64,000 nt of DNA from Terribacillus halophilus (GTDB taxonomy: Bacteria > Bacillota > Bacilli > Bacillales > Amphibacillaceae): NCBI RefSeq assembly GCF_900162685.1, contig NZ_LT727828.1, positions 1,508,799-1,572,798 of the forward strand. Direction: 5' to 3'. Below are positions 61,290 through 64,000 of the stretch, in pieces (the first letter of the stretch is position 1; each line of letters begins with the position of its first letter). The position numbers and the translations under genes were made by a program. The notes below the pieces were generated by a model. That model searched no databases and was not told where the DNA came from. It saw only the letters and a program-made list of their open reading frames with translations.

Positions 61290-62465
61290 TTGAAACGCTG
61301 CTTGGTAGTCTCTTTCGTTATGCTGACCTTATTTTTTTTCCCGGCAGCCGTTGTTGCCCAAACGAATCAGCCGGAAGAGGAACAGGCTGCCATTACCGCA
61401 TTTGAAAACCTTCCAACAGAGGAACTGGCTGGTTACTGGGAAATGCTATCAGATAAGTATGGCGATTATATCCCTGAATTGGAAAAAGGGTCATTGCTTG
61501 AATTCATCCAGAATCAGGGAGACTTGTCCATTGAGTCTTGGCTGAAAGGGCTGTTCGAATATCTCTTATATGAATTACTGCTAAATGGAAAACTATTGGG
61601 CACTTTAATTCTGCTCTCTTTGTTCAGCAGTATCCTGCAAACTATACAAACAGCTTTTAATAAAGGATCGATCAGTAAGGTTGCGTATCTAATTGTGAGT
61701 ATGGTTTTACTGACGCTCTTATTGAATAGTTTTCGCTTATCAGTAAATTACGCTATGGAAGCAATAAACGGAATGAGCGACTTTATGCTTGCGCTTATAC
61801 CATTGCTGCTCGGATTAATGGCATCCTTTGGAAGTTTAACAGCTGTAGCCTTTTTTCATCCCATCATTGTTTTTCTCATCCACGCAAGCGGTCTGTTGAT
61901 TGCCAAAGTTGTCATTCCGCTGTTCCTCATGAGTGCACTCTTACATCTAGTGAGTACCATTAACAAAGAATACCCGGTTACCCAGTTGGCTGATTTACTG
62001 AAGAATATTGCGCTTTGGCTGCTTGGCATTTTCTTTTCCGTCTTTCTTGGCGTCATTTCCGTGCAAGGAGCGGTTACAGCTGTTCAGGATGGCGTGGCCA
62101 TGAAGACGGCTAAATTTGTGACAGGGAACTTTATTCCTGTCATTGGCCGGATGTTCACAGATGCAACGGATACGGTACTGAGCGCGTCCTTGCTTTTGAA
62201 AAATGCGATTGGCATCGTGGGTGTCTTAATTGTCTTGGCTATCGCATTATTTCCGGCTATTAAAATACTCGCCATCGCCTTGATTTATAAGATTGCAGCC
62301 GCTTTGCTGCAGCCGCTTGGTGACGGACCAATTATCAAATCGATGCAAGTGATGAGCAAATTTATCCTCTACATCTTCGCTTGCCTGCTCGTAGTTGCTT
62401 TTATGTTCTTCATCGCGATTGTTATCATCGTTGCTTCAAGCAATGTCACATTAATGCTGAGATAG
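61290..62465 (+). CDS. spoIIIAE: Stage III sporulation protein AE
   Basis: The 391-residue protein has a cleavable signal peptide (CLVVSFVMLTLFFFPAAVVAQ), a soluble segment (about 24-95) and then seven or more membrane segments, with the LIVSMVLLTLLLNSFRL and VQGAVTAVQDGVAMKTAKF regions typical of SpoIIIAE. It may form part of the channel. The start is TTG at 61290 with AAGGAG 9 bases upstream. Confidence 0.94.
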   Translation: MKRCLVVSFVMLTLFFFPAAVVAQTNQPEEEQAAITAFENLPTEELAGYWEMLSDKYGDYIPELEKGSLLEFIQNQGDLSIESWLKGLFEYLLYELLLNGKLLGTLILLSLFSSILQTIQTAFNKGSISKVAYLIVSMVLLTLLLNSFRLSVNYAMEAINGMSDFMLALIPLLLGLMASFGSLTAVAFFHPIIVFLIHASGLLIAKVVIPLFLMSALLHLVSTINKEYPVTQLADLLKNIALWLLGIFFSVFLGVISVQGAVTAVQDGVAMKTAKFVTGNFIPVIGRMFTDATDTVLSASLLLKNAIGIVGVLIVLAIALFPAIKILAIALIYKIAAALLQPLGDGPIIKSMQVMSKFILYIFACLLVVAFMFFIAIVIIVASSNVTLMLR

Positions 62466-62476
62466 GAGCTGATCAC

Positions 62477-63097
62477 TTGGAAGCCTTGCAATCCTGGGTG
62501 ATGCAGATCATCCTGTTCATCCTTCTGGCTATCGTGCTGGACATGGTTATGCCCGATACCGATATACGAAAGTACACGAAGTTAGTAATGGGGCTTATTT
62601 TGCTTCTCATCTTCATGAAGCCTGTTTTCGCTATCTTCCAGGTCGATTCTACGAAAGCTGTGCAAGAGGCGATGCAAGGGTTTGCTGCGTTAACAGAGTC
62701 GCCTTCCTTAGAAAATTCGATTGAAGAGAAGAAAAGTGAAATAGATTCTGCGCAGCGTGCATATATTGAAGAACAGATGGCTGTCCAATTAAAGGACCAA
62801 GCAAATCAAACACTGCAAGAAAAATTCCAAATGCAAATTACAGACATCGCAGTTGCCTTTAAGGAGGGGGAGAATGAAGAAACGGCTGAAGCAATTGATT
62901 CTATCCGTGTAACGGTACAGGATTCCGGCCAGGAGATGCCAGAGGGGGACATTCGTGACGTCGTCATCGACAGTTCCAACCCGATTGAGGATGACAAACA
63001 AACAGAGAATATGGAAAAAGTGAAATCTTATTTATCTGAACTCTGGGAGCTTGAGAATCTGCCGCTTGAGGTCACCCAAAAAGGGGGGACAGGATGA
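62477..63097 (+). CDS. spoIIIAF: Stage III sporulation protein AF
   Basis: The protein of about 206 residues has two membrane segments at the N-terminus (VMQIILFILLAIVLDMVMP and LVMGLILLLIFMKPVFAIF) and a soluble domain that forms a ring-building-motif-like fold in B. subtilis. TTG at 62477 behind TAGGAG is the start; the frame open upstream runs into spoIIIAE. It overlaps spoIIIAG by 4 bases. Confidence 0.93.
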   Translation: MEALQSWVMQIILFILLAIVLDMVMPDTDIRKYTKLVMGLILLLIFMKPVFAIFQVDSTKAVQEAMQGFAALTESPSLENSIEEKKSEIDSAQRAYIEEQMAVQLKDQANQTLQEKFQMQITDIAVAFKEGENEETAEAIDSIRVTVQDSGQEMPEGDIRDVVIDSSNPIEDDKQTENMEKVKSYLSELWELENLPLEVTQKGGTG

Positions 63098-63735
63098 AAA
63101 AACTACTAGACAAGCTATCTGATCAATGGAAGCTGAAGGATTCCCAGAATAAAAAACCGACCAAACTTGGCTATCTGGTAATTGTTGCACTTCTTGGGGC
63201 TTTACTTCTGTTAGTTAGTGGATTATTCACTGAACAGAAGAGCCAGACTGGGCCAGCAGCTCAGCAGCAAACACCAACAACACCGGCAGAGTCAGAAGAA
63301 ACTTTTGCAAAGAAAGAAAAAAAATCTTCTGGTTCCGCATCTGACTTGGAGGCTGCTTACGAGCAAGATTTAGTCGGTTTACTGGAAAAAATAAAAGGGG
63401 TTTCCGAAGTGGAAGTGATGGTGAACTTGAACAGCACCCATAAGAAAGTGTATGAAAAGAATTTAATTATTGGTCAGCAGACGTCCGAAGAAACTGATCA
63501 AAACGGCGGAGAGCGTGTAGTGGAGGATGAAAACGAAGAACAGCAAGTCGTCCTAGTCAGACAAGGAGACCAAGAGGTACCGCTGCTCGTAGAAACAAGA
63601 AAGCCTGAAGTAAGAGGTGTGCTTGTTGTTGCTAAAGGAGCCGAAAAACCGACTGTACAAAAATGGGTAATCGAGGCAGTATCGCGAGTGCTGGATGTAC
63701 CGACGCATCGAATTTCGGTAATGCCGAAAAATTAA
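63094..63735 (+). CDS. spoIIIAG: Stage III sporulation protein AG
   Basis: The 213-residue protein has one membrane segment (YLVIVALLGALLLLVSGLF) and an intermembrane domain with the ring-building motif (DLVGLLEKIKGVSEVEVMVNLNSTH ... RGVLVVAKGAEKPTVQKWVIEAVSRVLDVP). In B. subtilis SpoIIIAG forms a 30-fold ring between mother cell and forespore. RBS AAAAGGGGGGAC. Confidence 0.95.
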   Translation: MKKLLDKLSDQWKLKDSQNKKPTKLGYLVIVALLGALLLLVSGLFTEQKSQTGPAAQQQTPTTPAESEETFAKKEKKSSGSASDLEAAYEQDLVGLLEKIKGVSEVEVMVNLNSTHKKVYEKNLIIGQQTSEETDQNGGERVVEDENEEQQVVLVRQGDQEVPLLVETRKPEVRGVLVVAKGAEKPTVQKWVIEAVSRVLDVPTHRISVMPKN

Positions 63736-63747
63736 GGGGGAATTGAG

Positions 63748-64000
63748 ATGTTGAAAAAACAAACAGTGTGGCTATTGACAATGTTGAGTTTGCTAATCGT
63801 ATTGAGTGTTTATTACATGACTTCACCAAATGGGGATGAGCTTGCGTTTATCAATGACAGTGCAGAAGAAAACGGGACAAGCACAACTTCAGGCGATTCT
63901 GGGGAAAAACCTGACACAGGTGAAAAGGGCGAAGCAGATGTAACAACAGAGCCTGCAAATGTAGATGAACTATTTGCCAGCATTCGGATGGAAACAATGG
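63748..64000 (+). CDS. spoIIIAH: Stage III sporulation protein AH (partial, cut by window end)
   Basis: The first 84 residues are visible: a membrane anchor (TVWLLTMLSLLIVLSVYYM) directly at the N-terminus and an acidic, low-complexity linker (GDSGEKPDTGEKGEADVTTEP). SpoIIIAH binds SpoIIQ from the forespore across the intermembrane space. The SpoIIQ-binding domain lies beyond the window. RBS AAGGGGGAATTGAG. Confidence 0.94.
   Translation, partial: MLKKQTVWLLTMLSLLIVLSVYYMTSPNGDELAFINDSAEENGTSTTSGDSGEKPDTGEKGEADVTTEPANVDELFASIRMETM

Overview
The window is a chromosomal segment of an endospore-forming, low-GC Firmicute of the family Bacillaceae. Gene order follows the Bacillus subtilis yqxD-dnaG-sigA to spoIIIA region almost gene for gene. 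A complete spoIIIA operon start, a comG operon, a tandem glycine riboswitch and AAGGAGG-type ribosome binding sites all agree with this. I cannot fix the genus from sequence alone.

Layout. 1-9.2 kb: replication and transcription core (yqxD, dnaG, sigA), tRNA methyltransferase trmK, yqfO, ispH, RNA helicase cshB and endonuclease IV nfo. 9.2-14 kb: yqfT, yqfX, ispG, a LysM protein, an NfeD-family protein and a Na/Pi cotransporter-like protein. 14.2-14.8 kb: six tRNAs (Asn, Met, His, Ile2, Ser, Phe). 14.9-25.3 kb: sodA, an MFS transporter, pbpA, and the phosphate system pstS-C-A-B1-B2-phoU behind a textbook PhoP box, then yqzC/yqzD. 25.4-34.4 kb: rpmGA, folate cyclo-ligase, rhomboid protease gluP, an M42 peptidase, yqgQ-glcK, an LtaS-like enzyme, yqgX and tRNA-Gln.

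34.4-45.7 kb is the notable part. The comG (DNA-uptake pseudopilus) operon runs on the minus strand, but its first gene comGA is split by a 7,423-bp integrated element. A 9-bp core (AGTTGGACC on the plus strand) is present at both ends (37810-37818 and 45233-45241). Removing the element joins the two halves exactly in frame and restores the Walker A motif GPTGSGKT and a 351-residue ComGA. The element carries a large serine recombinase next to one end, in the same direction as comGA and 22 bases past the truncated frame. It also carries a small resolvase with nearby repeats, an Ltp-type superinfection-exclusion-like membrane protein, a small HTH operon, several unrecognised small genes, and two non-coding stretches rich in inverted or direct repeats. 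It has no recognisable capsid, relaxase or replication gene. This looks like an excisable element that controls competence by occupying comGA, and whose recombinase may be driven by the comG promoter itself.

45.8-64 kb: yqzE, yqhG, SNF2-type helicase yqhH, glycine riboswitch with gcvT-gcvPA-gcvPB, a rhodanese-like protein lacking the usual cysteine, manganese regulator mntR, a patatin-like protein, yqhP, yqhQ, yqhR, aroQ, papA, efp, and spoIIIAA to spoIIIAH (the last cut by the window edge) behind a sigma-E-like promoter.
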